Shown: positions 1-13,299, numbered from the stretch's first letter. The stretch: DNA of 64,000 nt from Nereocystis luetkeana (GCA_031213475.1 JARUPZ010000013.1:1174001-1238000); one strand, 5' to 3'. Translations and numbers: made by a program. The notes: a model not told the origin generated them from the sequence alone.

Positions 1-1814
1 GAGGGCTATCGGTGGTCAGTGCCGCGGGTGGGCTCAACCGCCCGGGATCAGAGGCCGCAGAACGTTGCACATTCGAGCAGTCCCGCGCTACGAAGGCCTC
101 GTACGTACCAGAGGTGTGACGGAACGGGCTGACGGCCAAATAGTCCTTTTTTTGCTGGCAGAAATCCCCCGTGTAACTATTAATAGGGAACACCTGGTAC
201 TTCAAGCATGTATATAAAATACTTACTGCGTGTATATCAGTTACCAGAGTGCAAAAAACAAAACGGATCAGTTTAATACTTTTTTAGTCAACCTCGGCGG
301 CACATGGGAGGCGGGGACAGGAGAACTACACCCCCCTCCCCGACCTCGGAAAACAAAAAACCCCCAAAAAAACGTAAAATAAAAACACAGGAAGACGAGC
401 ACAAAAAAACAAAAACCGTACCACCAACCGAATAACCAATCAACTACCCAACCGACCTATTGTTATGTCAACCATCTAACCAGCGACGTGGCTACACGAA
501 CAAAATCAAAAACACACAAAAAAACGAAACCAACTATACCGGTATTACTACTACTGTCACTACTACTGCTACTGCAATACTACTGTATAGTGTTTGATGC
601 GGTACTATATACCTACCGAGGCTGAGTGGGGTGTTATCTCGCTCAATCTTGGATATAACGGAAACGGGTGCTATAATTGCTTCTTCTCATGCGTGTGTCA
701 ACAGGTGGGGTGGTGGGGGGGGGGTGGGGGGGGACACACACGCCCTCAACACGTGACAATGAAATCGTCAACGCTACCTGTTTTCGGACAACTCGTGACA
801 CTAAGCCCTCTTGCTATCCCCACGCCCATACAGAGAGAAATCGGTACCACTACGACTAGGCGCCACTCTGATCGGCAATGTCAACACGGTTTACTCTTCG
901 TATACTTCGACGTTTGAACCCTCCCCACATTTCCGGCCAGAACGGTATACTATGTCCCACTTGTCGACGAAAACGTCGGGACCTTTCGTGTAGAAATATC
1001 AATACCGAACGGCCACTACATCTACGTGGCACCTACCAACCAGGTACGCGTATTCATACCAGCGTTTTCCTTAGAGCGGCATTTTGCTCTACGTATATAC
1101 AGGCCCCAACTTCCATCTACTACTGCTAAAAGCTCTGGAGTACTGGTGGGAGGCAGAAAACAAGCCGCGCGCGTTCCACGATCGCGTCCTCAACGGTCAT
1201 ACTTTATGGCGGTTGACGCCTCTTATGGCCACCAAAACTCGTCGCAACAGAGGTAATAGTAGCTCCCTACTGCCCACGAACATCAACTGGGCACTACACC
1301 AGTATATTGACTGAAACCATTATAGCCCCTTCTCATCGTAAGCACTTTACCCCTCTAGCCTGGGTACAGCCCCAAAAGGCACTGAGCAGCAAGAAACTGG
1401 TTATCTCTCCCTCGCTCATACACACAATTTTTTCCTAATCGTACATAGGCCAGACAAAAATACACGAAACAAAACGAAAACGTCGAAGCCCATCTGCCCC
1501 CGCGCCCCCCCCCCCCCCGCGCAATCTGTAGGACTCGTCGAGTTGCTATAAAATATTAAGCCACCCCCACGCCCCTAGATCTGATACATCATGCATCTAA
1601 CGGTCCGCTGGAGGGGTCACACGGCACATATCCCCGTAGCGCGGTGGCGGCGGGGGTGGGGGGGGGGCGAGGCGAAAATGCCACTATTCGATATAAAACC
1701 GGCCGGCGCCGATCCTCCCCACTCCCAGGTCTGGCTACTGTTATAAACATATATGAAACATCAGCACAAGGAAAAAATCAAGTGAAGCTGTCCGGCAAGG
1801 GCCGGGGGGCTGCT
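1..1814. other. no gene recognised; simple sequence
   Basis: Contains (ACT)n at 545-590, G runs at 710-733, a C run near 1506-1520 and a G run near 1655. TATTAATA at 179-186 lies close to ACACCTGGTAC at 189-199. No exon or repeat family recognised. Confidence 0.5.
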
Positions 1815-2475
1815 TGAACTCCGACGGCTGAACATGAATTCTAGAGCTTCAATCCTTGAACTTCAATTCTAGAGCTCCAACCCTTGAATTTCAACTTTAA
1901 GTCCAAATTTTGCCCTCCAAAGCTTGTGCTTCATTTTTCGGGCTTAGACCCTGGAAAGTCATAGCTCTCGAACATCAACGTTATTGACGTCGACCTTTCA
2001 ACCCTTGGAAGTCACTCTCGAACTTTCAACAATTCAGCTTCCGACAACTAAATGCCAATTCCTCAACTTCAACTCTTCAACTGCAATTCTCGAAGTTCAA
2101 GCGTTGAACTTATACGCCTGAGCTCTAACTTGAAAAAAAAAAACTCTTGACTTTCAACCACTTGCGCTATAACTCTCGGCACTCAAATCTTGAACGTCAT
2201 CGGTTGAGCTTCAACGATTCAACTTATTTTATCGATCCTGAGCTCTCGAACCTCAACTTCAACGCTCGATCTCCAATTCTCTCGAGTCCAATTCTCAACC
2301 CGTTGAGGTTCGGACCCAACAACTGAACTTCAACGTTTGAATTTCAACCGTTCAACTTCAACGCTTGAACTTCAATCGTCCAACTCGACACTCGAGACAA
2401 TCCAGACGTTCGACTTCAATACTTCAACTTCAACACTTGATAATTCCAACTCTCGGAATTCGACCCCAGATACTT
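1815..2475 (+). repeat. CTTGAACTTCAA degenerate satellite
   Basis: About 660 bp of TTCAAC, CTTGAA and CTCGAA-based 10-12 bp units (TTCAACCCTTGAATTTCAAC). Confidence 0.88.
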
Positions 2476-4480
2476 CACCGTATCAGGTGGGGTCCGACAC
2501 CCCCGTCAAATCACTACCACTGTATTGCACATGCCCCCTGTGAGTGCGGAAAAGTATCACCATGTGTCTAGCTACAATACTATTACTATTTTATGGTACC
2601 AAGGGTTCACTCGGCAATCAATCATGTAACGTCTGCTACATGCCCCGTCTCGGAATCCTGCTGTATCTTCAAGCCCAACGATAGCTTCGTGCAAGCTCTG
2701 TGCGGGCCATTACAGTAGTTAGGTCACGGGGTATAGCGCAGTAGCTAGCGCAACAGAAACAGCGCAAAGACAACAGCAAGGGCAACCGCCAGCGCAGGAA
2801 CCCGCTGCATCTAAAAAAACTAGCTCAAAAACCGCGTAGCGCACGCCTATAGTGCGCGGCGAAGACGCCACAGTCAGTACACGACCAAATTCTCACCAGA
2901 TAAGCCACTCTTTTTCAAGGCCCCTAACAGAGAAAGCAGATGCCTCACACGTCACACTAAAAACCTTCATCGGGGGGGGGGGGGGGGGGGGGGGGGTCAA
3001 TCAACTGCAACATGCAAATGGTTTTACGCAAAACCCAAGTCCCAAGCACCCACTGGGCTCTCCGCCGTCGAACAACACACTCATCCCTTTCTTGGCGGAA
3101 GATGATGCCCGTTTCGAAACAGATTCCGAAAGGGTGCGGCACAACAATACTAGCGTGAGCGAGGGTTCATCAGCGAGAATCTCCAGTCCCATGAGGCCTC
3201 CCTACAAGCTAGCGAGATCGCCGCCTGCCTATTCCGGGGAATAGAAAGATAAATCGTGTGCAGGGTCGTATGCCGTGGAAGCGCAATGTGCGGCAACAGA
3301 TCATCTCCCTCTACTGCAACCCTTCCAATTCCTCCATCACATACGTAAGACAGCCAGAATTCCGGGTCGACCCGGAAGTGAATCCGCACCCACAGCTCCG
3401 GCGAAACAGGGCACAGCAAACCCATCTTGTCACGAAGCACCAGCACGCCAATTCTAGCAGGCTAGAGAAATCAACTGCACCTAAGACCGCGCATAGAGCC
3501 ACGTGCTGCCGCACAAACAAAACTGCGTGCGCGTGTATAGCGCAAATGTGCCAACCTTGCTCTGACAAATATTCGTTTTTTCCTACCAACACAAAAACAA
3601 AAAATGCGTCTTTTCCGAAAAGCAGTTGCGTGTTCGTTGTGTAGTGGTGGAGTTGCTTAAAAAAATCCGGCGTGTACGACGAGCCCGATGTGCCCACAAG
3701 GGGAAGTAAACACTACTGAAGACATTTCTACGGCCATGCACCCACTAAAAATATACTTGGTGTACGCAATTATCGTACAAAACTTCCCCGCTCCATGACG
3801 CCCTGTGACCATCAAGGGACAGGAAAAAATACACAAAAAATAAACCATACAAGGCACAGCTTTCATGTGGTAAGCAGGCGCGCAAGCACACAACCGGGCT
3901 GAAACACGCAAGCAAGCGACGCAAAGCAAAGCGGAGTAAAGCAGAGCGAAGCAAAGTAAAGCAAAGCAAAGCAAGGCAGAGCAAAGCAGATCAGAGCAAA
4001 ACAACGCAAAAAAAAAAAAAAAAAAACGCAAGCAAGCAAGCAACCAAAGCGCCCGAGCACGTCTACCAAAAAGCGAGAACAAAAAACGTCCATAAATAAA
4101 AATAAAACGAACACAAACGTGCCGCGTGTGTTCGATCCCTACGTAAGCCCCCACCCCAAGCGGGGACCCCCCCCCCCCCCCCCCTGTTCCCCCACAATGC
4201 AGGCCCGAATACAACCCCCAAGAACTGCCAGGTCCAGCAAGGGTCCCAACAGGCGACACAGCACCGCCGCTGACGCTTGCCGTTTTAGGGTGGCACTGTA
4301 AGGCCTAAATGTCATCCCTCAAGTGAGGAACTGCCGCACATCGTTTAGTTTTTTTTTTCTATAAACCAACGTTTTTCGTAATGTATCTAGGGCCACATGG
4401 CTCGACGGGTTAGCCTTACATTTTTCCTCTTCAGGCAGCTTTGAGAGGAGAGGCGAGCTCCTCAAGTGATTCACCTCAGG
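2476..4480. other. no gene recognised; G25, C15 and GCAAA tracts
   Basis: A G run of about 25 at 2972-2996, (GCAAA)n at 3915-4000, A18 near 4008 and C15 at 4170-4184. The open frames are short or cross homopolymers. Confidence 0.5.
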
Positions 4481-4499
4481 AATATCCCGGTGTAACCCT

Positions 4500-5090
4500 A
4501 CCGAAATATGCATCCGGCTATCGTTAGCGCCATCACGGCGCCACCCTAGGCGCCATTGTTAATTACAGTCACAGTACTGCATGCAGCACAGGCCCTAGAT
4601 GATCTGGAGGCATATATCGTGAGCTCTTCCACGTTGCGTGAACTGCTACAAAACCGTCGCACTCATCCCAAGGCCAGACCCAAACATACACAAGTAGTCC
4701 TGCGTGCAGTATGGGCTCTAGACCATATAGAGTGAGTGAACTGCCACACAACCGCCCCACCCTAAGCGCAAAACTAAACTACAGCAAAAATACCGCATGA
4801 GGTATAGCTTCTACAACATATGACGCATCACCACCGTGAGTCGTGATCCAAGATATGATCTACCACAGTCGACCGATATCTGTCAAGCGTGCGGACTACC
4901 ACACGACCGTCCCCCTCACCCTAGGCGCCACGACTACACACCGCAACGGCCCGCCACGCAGCACAGGAGCTACATGGTGTGTGGATGATGCACACAGCAT
5001 AGCAACAGCACTGCGTGCAGCACAGCCTCTACACGGTCGACACGAAAATCATCTTTTTTCCGATGTGTGAACTACAGTACCACACACCCA
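4500..5090 (+). repeat. degenerate tandem repeat of about 120-150 bp
   Basis: Units recur with CTGCATGCAGCACAGGCCCT / CTGCGTGCAGTATGGGCTCT / CTGCGTGCAGCACAGCCTCT and ACTGCCACACAACCGCCCCA / ACTACCACACGACCGTCCCC and CCTAGGCGCCA. Confidence 0.75.
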
Positions 5091-5394
5091 TTCCTCAAGG
5101 AAAAAAACGATTAACAAGGAAAATAATGAAATAAAAAAAAAAAAAAAACTGTCGTGGCGGGACGGGTCGGGCCGGGAAAGAGACGGCGCGGACCGGGCCA
5201 GGCCGAGACAGAAACGGGACCAAGTATTTCCTCTACCCCAGCATCATGAACCCTGGCAAATGGTGTGGTGCTGGTCCCAGGCGGTCGTCGATTTCAATCT
5301 CCTCTTCCTAAGGGGCGGGGGTTGCGGGGAGGAGGTGGGGGCGGGCGGGCGGTGGAGGTGGAGGATGTTAGGGGTGGTGGGCGACTTCCACGCC

Positions 5395-5690
5395 TCAGAC
5401 AGATCATCTACAGATAGATCATGACCTAGGTAATCTATTACGGCGGACCATGGTAAATAGGACCAAATATTGTTGGTAAACATAGCGGAATATGTAGCTT
5501 TTTGTGTTTACCGTAGGTCCTATTTAATATGGTCCCCCGTAATAGCTGTTCCTCACCTGCGGGTACGAGATATTGCGCAGGATCTGTGCACTACAGATCC
5601 CAACCCAGGAAACATGTGCACATATATAGATCACGCAGATCATACTGGCCCCACCCGGCCACATGAGCTGAAGCTGCTGTAGATCACGCA
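5395..5690 (+). repeat. GATC-rich dispersed repeat interrupted by a family A MITE
   Basis: AGATCATCTACAGATAGATC and CAGGATCTGTGCACTACAGA; shared with 18066-18310 and 40330-40612. Confidence 0.65.
5438..5542 (+). mobile_element. family A MITE
   Basis: Ends TTACGGCGGACC and GGTCCCCCGTAA flanked by TA on both sides (5436-5437, 5543-5544). The element is about 105 bp with a conserved interior (CCAAATATTGTTGGTAAA). The TIR plus TA duplication point to a Tc1/mariner-superfamily non-autonomous element; no transposase is present in the window. Confidence 0.93.
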
Positions 5691-5944
5691 ACCTCCGGAA
5701 ATATTTACCGTAAGATCATGAGATGTGGCAGGCATTTTTACGAGTAGGGGCTGTAAATCGGAGCGGAAAGAGTTCCAGAGATTTAAATCGATACCGGCGG
5801 AAGCCGAGTCATTTTTTCTTCTTCTCCCCAGAAAAAAAACGACTCGCTTGGATTCCGAGCGAACAAAAGCGAAGTGGGAAACGAGCAGGGGCGAGAACAG
5901 CGAACCCCCCCCCCCCCCCCCCCCCCCTCGATGATGGAAAATTC

Positions 5945-6044
5945 GACGTGCTCCGCCTCGGCACTGTAGGATGCGAGGGTGTACGGTTATGCATACGACT
6001 ACGGCCACACATGAAATTGAGTACTCCCCCCCCCCCCCCCCCCT
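5945..6044 (+). repeat. family C 3' fragment ending in C16
   Basis: GTGCTCCGCCTCGGCACTGT AGGATGCGAGGGT … ACACATGAAATTGAGTACT then a C run. Confidence 0.82.
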
Positions 6045-6065
6045 TTCAGAATGTCCCTCAGCCCT

Positions 6066-6660
6066 AATATATAGGTTGGGTTGGGGTCGGTTGGCAGTGA
6101 CACTGAAAAACATGCCGCTCACTGCTTGAGCTAGACAGACGACTAGGTTACCGTTTTTCTTTCTTTCTGGCGGTCGGTCACAGCTGGTGGTCGCGTTAGA
6201 TCATCTGTGCGAGGTGAAGAACCTCTACTCCGCACAAGGGGAATGACCGCATCCCCTACCGGTGGCGTTTATGGTAAGGCACGCAAGAGGCAGTTCCATA
6301 GTAACTCCCATTGCTGCCTCTGGAAGTGGCCACACCGGAAAACAGATTAACAAAATTTGAAGCTGTCATCCATATGCAGGTTTGCCTCACAAGCGTTTCT
6401 TGGTGGGATGCAGCTCACCCTTCATTCGACTTGCCCTTGCAACACCTCACGGGGCTTCGGTGCAAGCAATGTCTACCCTGGTCGGTGAAAACCCGACATG
6501 CCCCGTCCCTCCATTGCAGGGATGCGAGGGTATATGGTCGCACGACTACGGCCACGCATGACATTCACTACCCCTTCACCCCCCCCCATACGACTACGGC
6601 CATGCACGAGATCGAGTACATCTCTCCTATCGAGCCCCCCCCCCGCCCCCCCCCCCTCCC
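6066..6660 (+). repeat. family C poly-C-ended repeat, near full length
   Basis: Starts ATATATAGGTTGGGTTGG, contains GTGAGCTAGACAGACGACTA, a T tract, TCTCTGGAAGTGGCCACACC, GGTGAAAACCCGACATGCCC, GCATGCACGAGATCGAGTAC-type 3' sequence and ends in C runs. No ORF is conserved among copies. It is either a long non-coding retroposon or a DNA element of unknown class. Confidence 0.88.
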
Positions 6661-7089
6661 CCTAGGTCGAATACCTTATCACACGGGTGATAAGACGACA
6701 CCCCCCACATGGGCCGAATTCCCGAGTCAAGTTTCTCAAAAACCCCGAGGACGCACAATGAAAAACGGTGGCTCTGGGAAGACCGGCGTTTGCACCTTCC
6801 CCGTTGTCGAGGAAAATTCAGCTTCGAAATTTGTGAGAGGGGGCGTTGTATCTTCAACACACGGTGTGATAGTGTCATACTTCCAAGTAAAGTAGTGTTG
6901 CGCGATACGTTATGGGTACATAAATCATCCAGACATCCGTCCCCATATTTTTTGTTTCTTCCAACATGCGACTGAAAACGTGCTACTAGGCCGAACGCAT
7001 CGGTGCTGAGATTCACGCAGGCCCGAAGAAATTTGGGACGCCTTCGAGATTCGAGCCCTCAGCCGTGTTTACAGTCGACCGGGGTACCT

Positions 7090-7770
7090 TTTACCGGCAA
7101 ATGCTGTATGACAGCAGAGGGTGCTGCGGTGGCCAGTAGAGTGCTGTTGAGTCATGCCCACGGGGTACAGGGGGTATGCTGTATGACAGCAGAGGGTGCT
7201 GCGGTGGCCAGTAGAGTACTGTTGAGTCATGCCCACGGGGTACAGGGGGTACTTGTACTGGCAAATACTGTGTGACAGTAGGGTACTGCGGTAACCAGTA
7301 GAGTACAGCTGAGTCATACCACGGGGTACTGGAAGCATATTTAACGGTAAAGACTGTGTGACAGCAGGGTACTGAGGTGACCAGTAGAGTGCTGCCGAGC
7401 CATGCCAAAGCATAAAGGGGGAACTTTTACTGGAAAAAACTACTGTATCACAGTAGGGTACTGCGGTGACCAGTAGAGTACTGCTGAGCCATGCTGAAGC
7501 AGCATGTGGGGGGATTTAGCTGGAAAAAAACTACTGTATCACAGTAGGGTACTGCGGTGACCAGTAGAGTGCTGCTGAGCCATGCTGAAGCAGCATGGGG
7601 GGGGGCTTTTGCTGGAAAAAAACTACTGTGCTACAGTAGGGTACTGCGGTGACCAGTAGAGTACTGCTGAGCCATGCTGAAGCAGCATGGGGGGGGATTT
7701 TGCTGGAAAAAAACTACTGTGCTACAGTAGGGTACTGCGGCTACCGGTAGAGTACTGCTGAGCCTATCGC
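7090..7770 (+). repeat. minisatellite, about nine 70-87 bp units
   Basis: Units contain CAGTAGGGTACTGCGGTGAC CAGTAGAGTACTGCTGAG CCATGC. Early units have GGTACAGGGGGTA ends, later ones AAGCAGCATGGGGGGG and CTGGAAAAAAACTACTGT, so two subtypes are arranged in blocks. Frames across it are open on the minus strand only because of the repeat. Confidence 0.95.
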
Positions 7771-7865
7771 CCCTCGGGTGCCACATCCTTGGTCCTGGAA
7801 TTCATGGTGCTTTCGTGAACGTTCAGCCGGAGAAAAGAAACTAAATCAACTCCCGAGAGCGTCTA

Positions 7866-7979
7866 TTAATACGACGGAGGGGGCATAGTTAATAGGACCT
7901 ACGGTACACACAAAAAAAACTATATATCTCGCTATTTTGACTAACGATATTTGGCCCCATTTACTATGGCCCCCCGCAA
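7866..7979 (+). mobile_element. family A MITE
   Basis: Diverged copy; the left end begins TTAATACGACGG after TA, the right end is CCCCCCGCAA followed by TA. TATTAATA (7864-7871) coincides with its left junction. Confidence 0.85.
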
Positions 7980-7983
7980 TAGC

Positions 7984-8075
7984 TTGGGTAGGCGAATTTC
8001 GACGCGAATGGACGAGGGATGAAAAAAAGATGCAACCATCGAATCGCAGTAGGGAGGAGGGAGAAGAGCCTGCTC
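7984..8075 (+). repeat. SINE body fragment between two family A MITEs
   Basis: GGCGAATTTCGACGCGAATG GACGAGGGATGAAAAA … AGGGAGAAGAGCCTGCT. Confidence 0.75.
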
Positions 8076-8183
8076 TTACGGGGGGGGGGGATAGTAAATA
8101 GGACCCACGGTACACACAAAAACCTATATGTTTACCTATTTTTACTAACAATATTTGGTCCTATTTACTATAGTCCCCCGTAG
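8076..8183 (+). mobile_element. family A MITE inside a SINE fragment
   Basis: TTACGGGGGGGGGG to AGTCCCCCGTAG. It interrupts sequence related to the SINE body (GGGAGAAGAGCCTGCT just before it). The left G run has expanded. Confidence 0.88.
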
Positions 8184-8229
8184 TACTGTAGGAGGGCAAA
8201 GATAACATAGAGGTTGCGAAAAGAAGAAA

Positions 8230-9330
8230 TAAAAACAGAGGGGGGGGGGGGGGTACTTTCGGGTGCAACTTCTTCTGATTGGAGGGGGGGAGGGGGCGGG
8301 GGGGGGGGGGTTATTATTCGAGGGGAAAATGCCTCAAGAATATTCGCAGCCCCATCCGTGGAATAGTTTTTCTTTAAAACATTTACACTTACGTCAGAAG
8401 TGGGTTCGATCGATTGAAAACAATCAAAACTCAGCTTGCACTAAATTAGAAAACTTTTGTTGTTGTGATATGCCTACAGAGACCCGCTGAAACTTTTTTT
8501 CGGGTTGCACGTACGACAAGTTTATCGAAATCGGGACTCAGGCGAAGAACTTCCGAAACAATAAGTAGCCTCAGCATCCTAGAATGCCCGACCCCTCCAC
8601 ACACACCCCCCCCACACACACAGCCAAAAGATGTTCCCCCTATTATATCGTCGAATGGCCGACCCCCTCTCCCCTCCCCCTCCTACGCAAGCTATACTCT
8701 TCCCTCCCCCCTGGTCGTAGAACGGCTGACACCCCTCCCCTCCCCCCCCAGCCACTAGGAACTCCCCTAAGCATGGCTGACCCTCCCCCTACCCCTCCCC
8801 CTCCCCCCTCCTCCCCAACCCCTCCGCCCCCTCCCACTCAAGCTGCACTCTCCCCTCCCCGCCCCCCACCCTCCCTCTCCAACAAATAGGAACTCCCCTC
8901 ATCGTGATATGACTGCCCTCCCCCCCCCCCCCCCCCCCCCCCCCCGCCCATCCCCCCTCCCCAACAACCCCTCCTTTCCTCCCGACTCACTTTGTCTTGA
9001 GACGCATTCGGCGATTGTCTCTGAGCGCTGTTGCGGCTTATGTCGGTGGTGCGGCGACGAATCGGATGGGAGTGGGCTACCGGCTTCTTGCAGCCTCCCC
9101 GCTACAATAACGAGCATCACCGGACAAAAGTGTGCGCGTTGGGGGGGGCGGGCGGGGAGGGGCGGGGCGGGGCGGGGCGGGGCGGGGGGGGGGGGGGGGG
9201 GGGGGGTTGAGCGCTAACGAAAGCCTTCGGCGGTTTGGAAATAAAGAAGAGAGAGAGGTAGGGAGGGAGGGAAGGCATATAGGAGGGAAGGAAAGAAGGA
9301 AGGAAGGAAGGAAGGAAGGAAGGATGGAAA
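8230..9330. repeat. C/T- and G-rich low-complexity block
   Basis: 8575-8960 is C/T-rich with loose 85-bp units (CCCCTAAGCATGGCTGACCC), 9140-9206 is (GGGGC)n then G18, and 9245-9325 is (GGAA)n. All long open frames here are Pro/Gly artefacts. Confidence 0.88.
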
Positions 9331-10262
9331 CGTTCGGCTTGAGCACCCCCTTGCAGTTGTCGATAAAACGAGCGCTGGAAAACGATCGCATCCTTACGGT
9401 ATTGCTGTAGCATATGGTGTGCCTCAGAAGTGATCGGAAGCTCCAAGGGCGCATGCGAAGCCCCAAAAAACAATAACTCTTTCTTACTCTCTCTTTTCGG
9501 CAATACGATCCGTGAAAAATCGCAAAAGAAATCACTCATTGGCCTAAAACCGATTGAGTGAACCGCTGATATTGGCAGCTTCCGGTGTGTGCATGCACAG
9601 CAGCGCAACAAGCAAGAAACCCCCCCCCAAAAAAAACTGCAAAAAAACGAAAGACACGTCTCGTATGTACGCGGTGACGAAACCTTTGGTTTGCTTATCG
9701 CCGCTGGTACACTATAGTAGCCTTTCCGGAAAGCCAAGCACAGCAGCCATACTTCTCCCGCGGGCGGCGTAGATGTTTCCTCATGTGGGTACGAAGCCAC
9801 GGCGCATCACAAACACGACATTGAACAATTCGGGCCGAAAAATGACTTATTTGTCCCTTAAATTGGGTCAAACGTCGGGAACATTTCGCCTTCATTCAGA
9901 TCTACAAGCCGAGCGCCGTAACCCGGGGAGGTTGTTTGAAATAGATATCCCGAGGTGCGGTTCCCGCTCCTGCTGCGCCGCCTTTTTTTTTCAGCATGGA
10001 AGACGGGACCCGTACTTTGAGCCCCGAGTTTTCCGCCCACATCGATATTCTTGCGGACACCGCAAATACTACAGTACAAATTGTTCTGTTGCCCATCGGC
10101 TCCAAGACACATTGCCCAACGTTTGCTCACTGGCCGAGCAGCACACGAACCAGCGAACTCCCCTCGGCTCCCACCGGAGAGCCTGTGAGTCAAACATTCG
10201 TACACAAAAACGCCTCGAGCCACGATTTTTCGATAAAACACAGGAGAAGCCAGCGCGAGATA
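9331..10262. other. no gene recognised
   Basis: Mixed-composition unique sequence with a few 60-160 codon open frames on both strands (for example 9858-10298 minus). None has a recognisable domain or splice context that fits the phase-1 end of CLU exon u. Confidence 0.45.
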
Positions 10263-10365
10263 ATATATATTAACAATGTATATACTAGCAATTTGCATAT
10301 ATAATACATATATATTAATATTATATAATATGATATAATATATATATATAGATATATATACAATG
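10263..10365. repeat. AT-rich tract
   Basis: About 100 bp of TATATA/AATATA sequence in an otherwise GC-balanced region. Confidence 0.9.
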
Positions 10366-10369
10366 AATC

Positions 10370-11600
10370 TCGGCCGCTGTGAGCGAACCTTAGAATTCCG
10401 ATTTTTATCTTCAACTCTGTCTGGGACTCCGCACGCCTTCGCTCCCCTGCCTTCGAGCTTGTTTTTCGACCGCTTTCCTCTAGAGTCGCGCGAGACGGCC
10501 TCCGACGGGTGTTCTCTCGTGCGCGCGTCTCGGAGTCTCGCGCCACCGACGAGCCCGGCGACCCCGAACTTGAGGGATGTTTTCTGGAAAAAGGAGACAC
10601 GGACCTTCTATTTTCTGTGGTCCTGGAAATTTGTTTAGGTGTTGTTGCTCCGCGAAGAGCTTCTCGTGACAGACTTCAGCTTACAAAGTAGTAGTAGCTT
10701 TTTACCGACTGCATCAGATGCTACCGCTTTCTACCGACTGCCTTGCTTTGCGGGCCGCCGCCATCGGCCTGTTCGAACCCCTCGGTCCTGCCTTTCTCGG
10801 TGGCTCCCTTCCCTTGCCCCTGTCTCTTCGCCGGACGACTACACGCGCCTTCTCGGCGTATCGCGCAGTTCTTGGTACAAGATCGTTGCATATCCCGGTG
10901 ATTTTGCTTTGTTGTTTTTTTTTAGTTAAATTTTGATAACTCGGCACATCTTCTCTTTTCCCCCTATTAATACTACTACGTACATATCGCTCTACACGGG
11001 TTGCTCGTGTACTCAGGATGCGAACGATTGAAGGGTTCATAATTTTTGCGGAGGATTTTTTATTGGTTCAAACTGACAGTCCCGTTTTCGACCACGAACT
11101 CGAAGAATATTTTGCTGCGTAGAGGAGACACGGAGCTCTATCTTCAGTTTGCGCGAAGACTTCGTTATCGATTTAGTCTTGAACTTTGTCTGGGACTCCA
11201 GACGCCTTCACCTCCCTGCCTTCATGCTTGCTTTTTCGACCTCGATACGTATTGACAATCTCATGTATTCTTGGGTGCGATATCTATAAAAGCTTATTAT
11301 TTACCTGGTATACTGCTGTATACGTGACAGACTTGATCTTATCTCATTTTCTCTCCGAGGTTCGATCTCTCGGCCTTGCTGATGCTACCGCCTTCTCCCG
11401 ACTCCCTTGCTTTGCGGGCCACCATCGGCCTGATCGACCACCTCGGTCTTCCCTCACTCGTCGGCTGCCTTCCATTGCCCCTCTCTCTTCGACGGACGAC
11501 TGCACGCGCCTTTTCTCGGGGTATCGCACCGTTCTGGGTACCGGATCGTTGTATATTATCCCGGTGATTGCTGTGTTGGTTTTAGAACTCGGCACGTCTT
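10370..11600 (+). repeat. diverged tandem duplication, about 0.67-0.77 kb period
   Basis: Copy 1 (about 10370-10930) and copy 2 (about 11145-11590) share GTCTGGGACTCC.CACGCCTT, GATGCTACCGC.TTCT, CTTGCTTTGCGGGCC, TCTTCG.CGGACGACT.CACG, TATCCCGGTGATT. Copy 2 lacks about 100 bp. Several frames are open through both; conservation alone does not show coding. Confidence 0.85.
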
Positions 11601-11874
11601 CTGTTTTCGCCGGGATTCAGACTGAGAATACTACCCATGTCGTCAGCAGTAGGAGTACGGGTACTTTGCGGTTGTTCTGTATTGCCGATCGATATCAGGT
11701 ATCAGGTATCCGGTAGGTGCTCGATACTGCTCATCATACTTGCAGTATCTCGATTGCTGCTTGCTGTTCTCAGGATTGAGTGCGATAATGCGCGTACAGT
11801 ACGCGTCCTGTTCTCGCAGCAATTTATGCGTACGAGTATACTGCAAGTTGCTGTCTGCTGCGATGCCGTACATA

Positions 11875-12062
11875 CCGCTGCTGCTGCTGCTGCTGCTGCT
11901 GTTGTGCTGCTGCTGGTGTTGCGGCTGGGTCTGCACAGTAGCAGCAGCTGCAGCAACCGACCGCAGCAGCAGCGGTGCCTGCTACTACTGCTCTTGCTGC
12001 TGCTGTTACTGCTATCTTTTAGGTTATGCTGCAGCGCTGCAGCTGCTATCGCTTTCATGTCC
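11875..12062 (+). repeat. (CTG)n/(CAG)n microsatellite region
   Basis: CTG7 at 11878-11900 followed by mixed CTG/GCA/TGC. No exon context. Confidence 0.92.
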
Positions 12063-13059
12063 GGTAGAGGTCATCTCCTCTGCACAAGCTCCGTTGGAAG
12101 TAGGTATACAGCTCGCCTTAGAAAGGGGTGATATAGGCGTGGGTTTTGGGTACTTGGCAACTGGGCAGCAAAGGGGCAACAAAACTACAGAGCAGTATAC
12201 TACCATCGTGAACAAAATTAAAGAAATCTCAGTCCTGTGAGAAACGCCTCGGAACTGAGCTGATTTCTGCCCCCGACAGCAGCAACTGCTCCAAATTATC
12301 GATGATCTCCTGGCCCATAAGAAATAATAGACGGATGTGATTTCCGGGCTTCAGAGTACAAGGCTGAAAAAGACAAAAATAATGACGTCCCAAATAAATG
12401 TGCTATAAAAGTTGGTCTATAAAATTCGAGTGAGACAGATAGATCCGAAAACTGAGAACTGACACTCGGCAGTGCCTTTTCCCTGCATCACTTGGCAGTG
12501 CCCTGATCCCGTTCGTAACAAGATCGAATGGTACATTTATGTCAACTTCCTTAAAAGTAATCACACGACTTGGCACTGGGGTATATTTTCCTATCCGGAG
12601 CATGGGTGCCGGCAGGCACCCATGCGGAGCCCTTGTATATATATATATATATTCCGGTGACGAACGCGCACTGACCAATGTAGTCGGGTAGATCACCCTG
12701 AGGGACGGCGATGGTGCCGTGCTAGCAGGCATCTACTTGTGTGCCTCATACCGGTAAGCCGCAGAACCGCTGTGGCAACTTTGCTGCATTTCGTCCGCCC
12801 GAACAAAAAAAAAAAAAAACAAAAAAAAAAAAAACAAACAAACAAACAAACAACTGACTCTGTTTCCAGCACGATCCCGTACGTACTTCTTCCTTTTTTT
12901 TTTGTTCTTTCTTCTTTCAAATTTAATAGTTTTGCCCTTCGTATCCGTTCTCCTGATGCGCGAGTACATCTAAATAGCTGCGTATAATTTCACCAAAACC
13001 AACTTCGAAGATCCAGGAACGGCTGCACAAGGTGCGCCTCCGGTCCGTTCTTCTCACCG

Positions 13060-13093
<34 letters not shown>

Positions 13094-13299
13094 GCGATCG
13101 TAGCACGAACAGTGCAGAAGAACTTTCCCCATATAAAGTCGCGAGGAAAAGAAGCCGTTCATTGGTTCCATCCGATTGTCCCTCGCACGTCCCATCAACA
13201 CACCAAAGGTTTCATTTTTTTTTTCTAGTTTTGAAGAACGACAGATCTCTCTTCTTAGTCGAGAACCTCTCCACTACCGCCCTCGATTCACAGGCTATA
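12063..13299. other. no gene recognised; A-rich runs
   Basis: A15/A13 tracts with (CAAA)n at 12805-12852 and A29 at 13060-13089. Otherwise unassigned. Confidence 0.5.
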
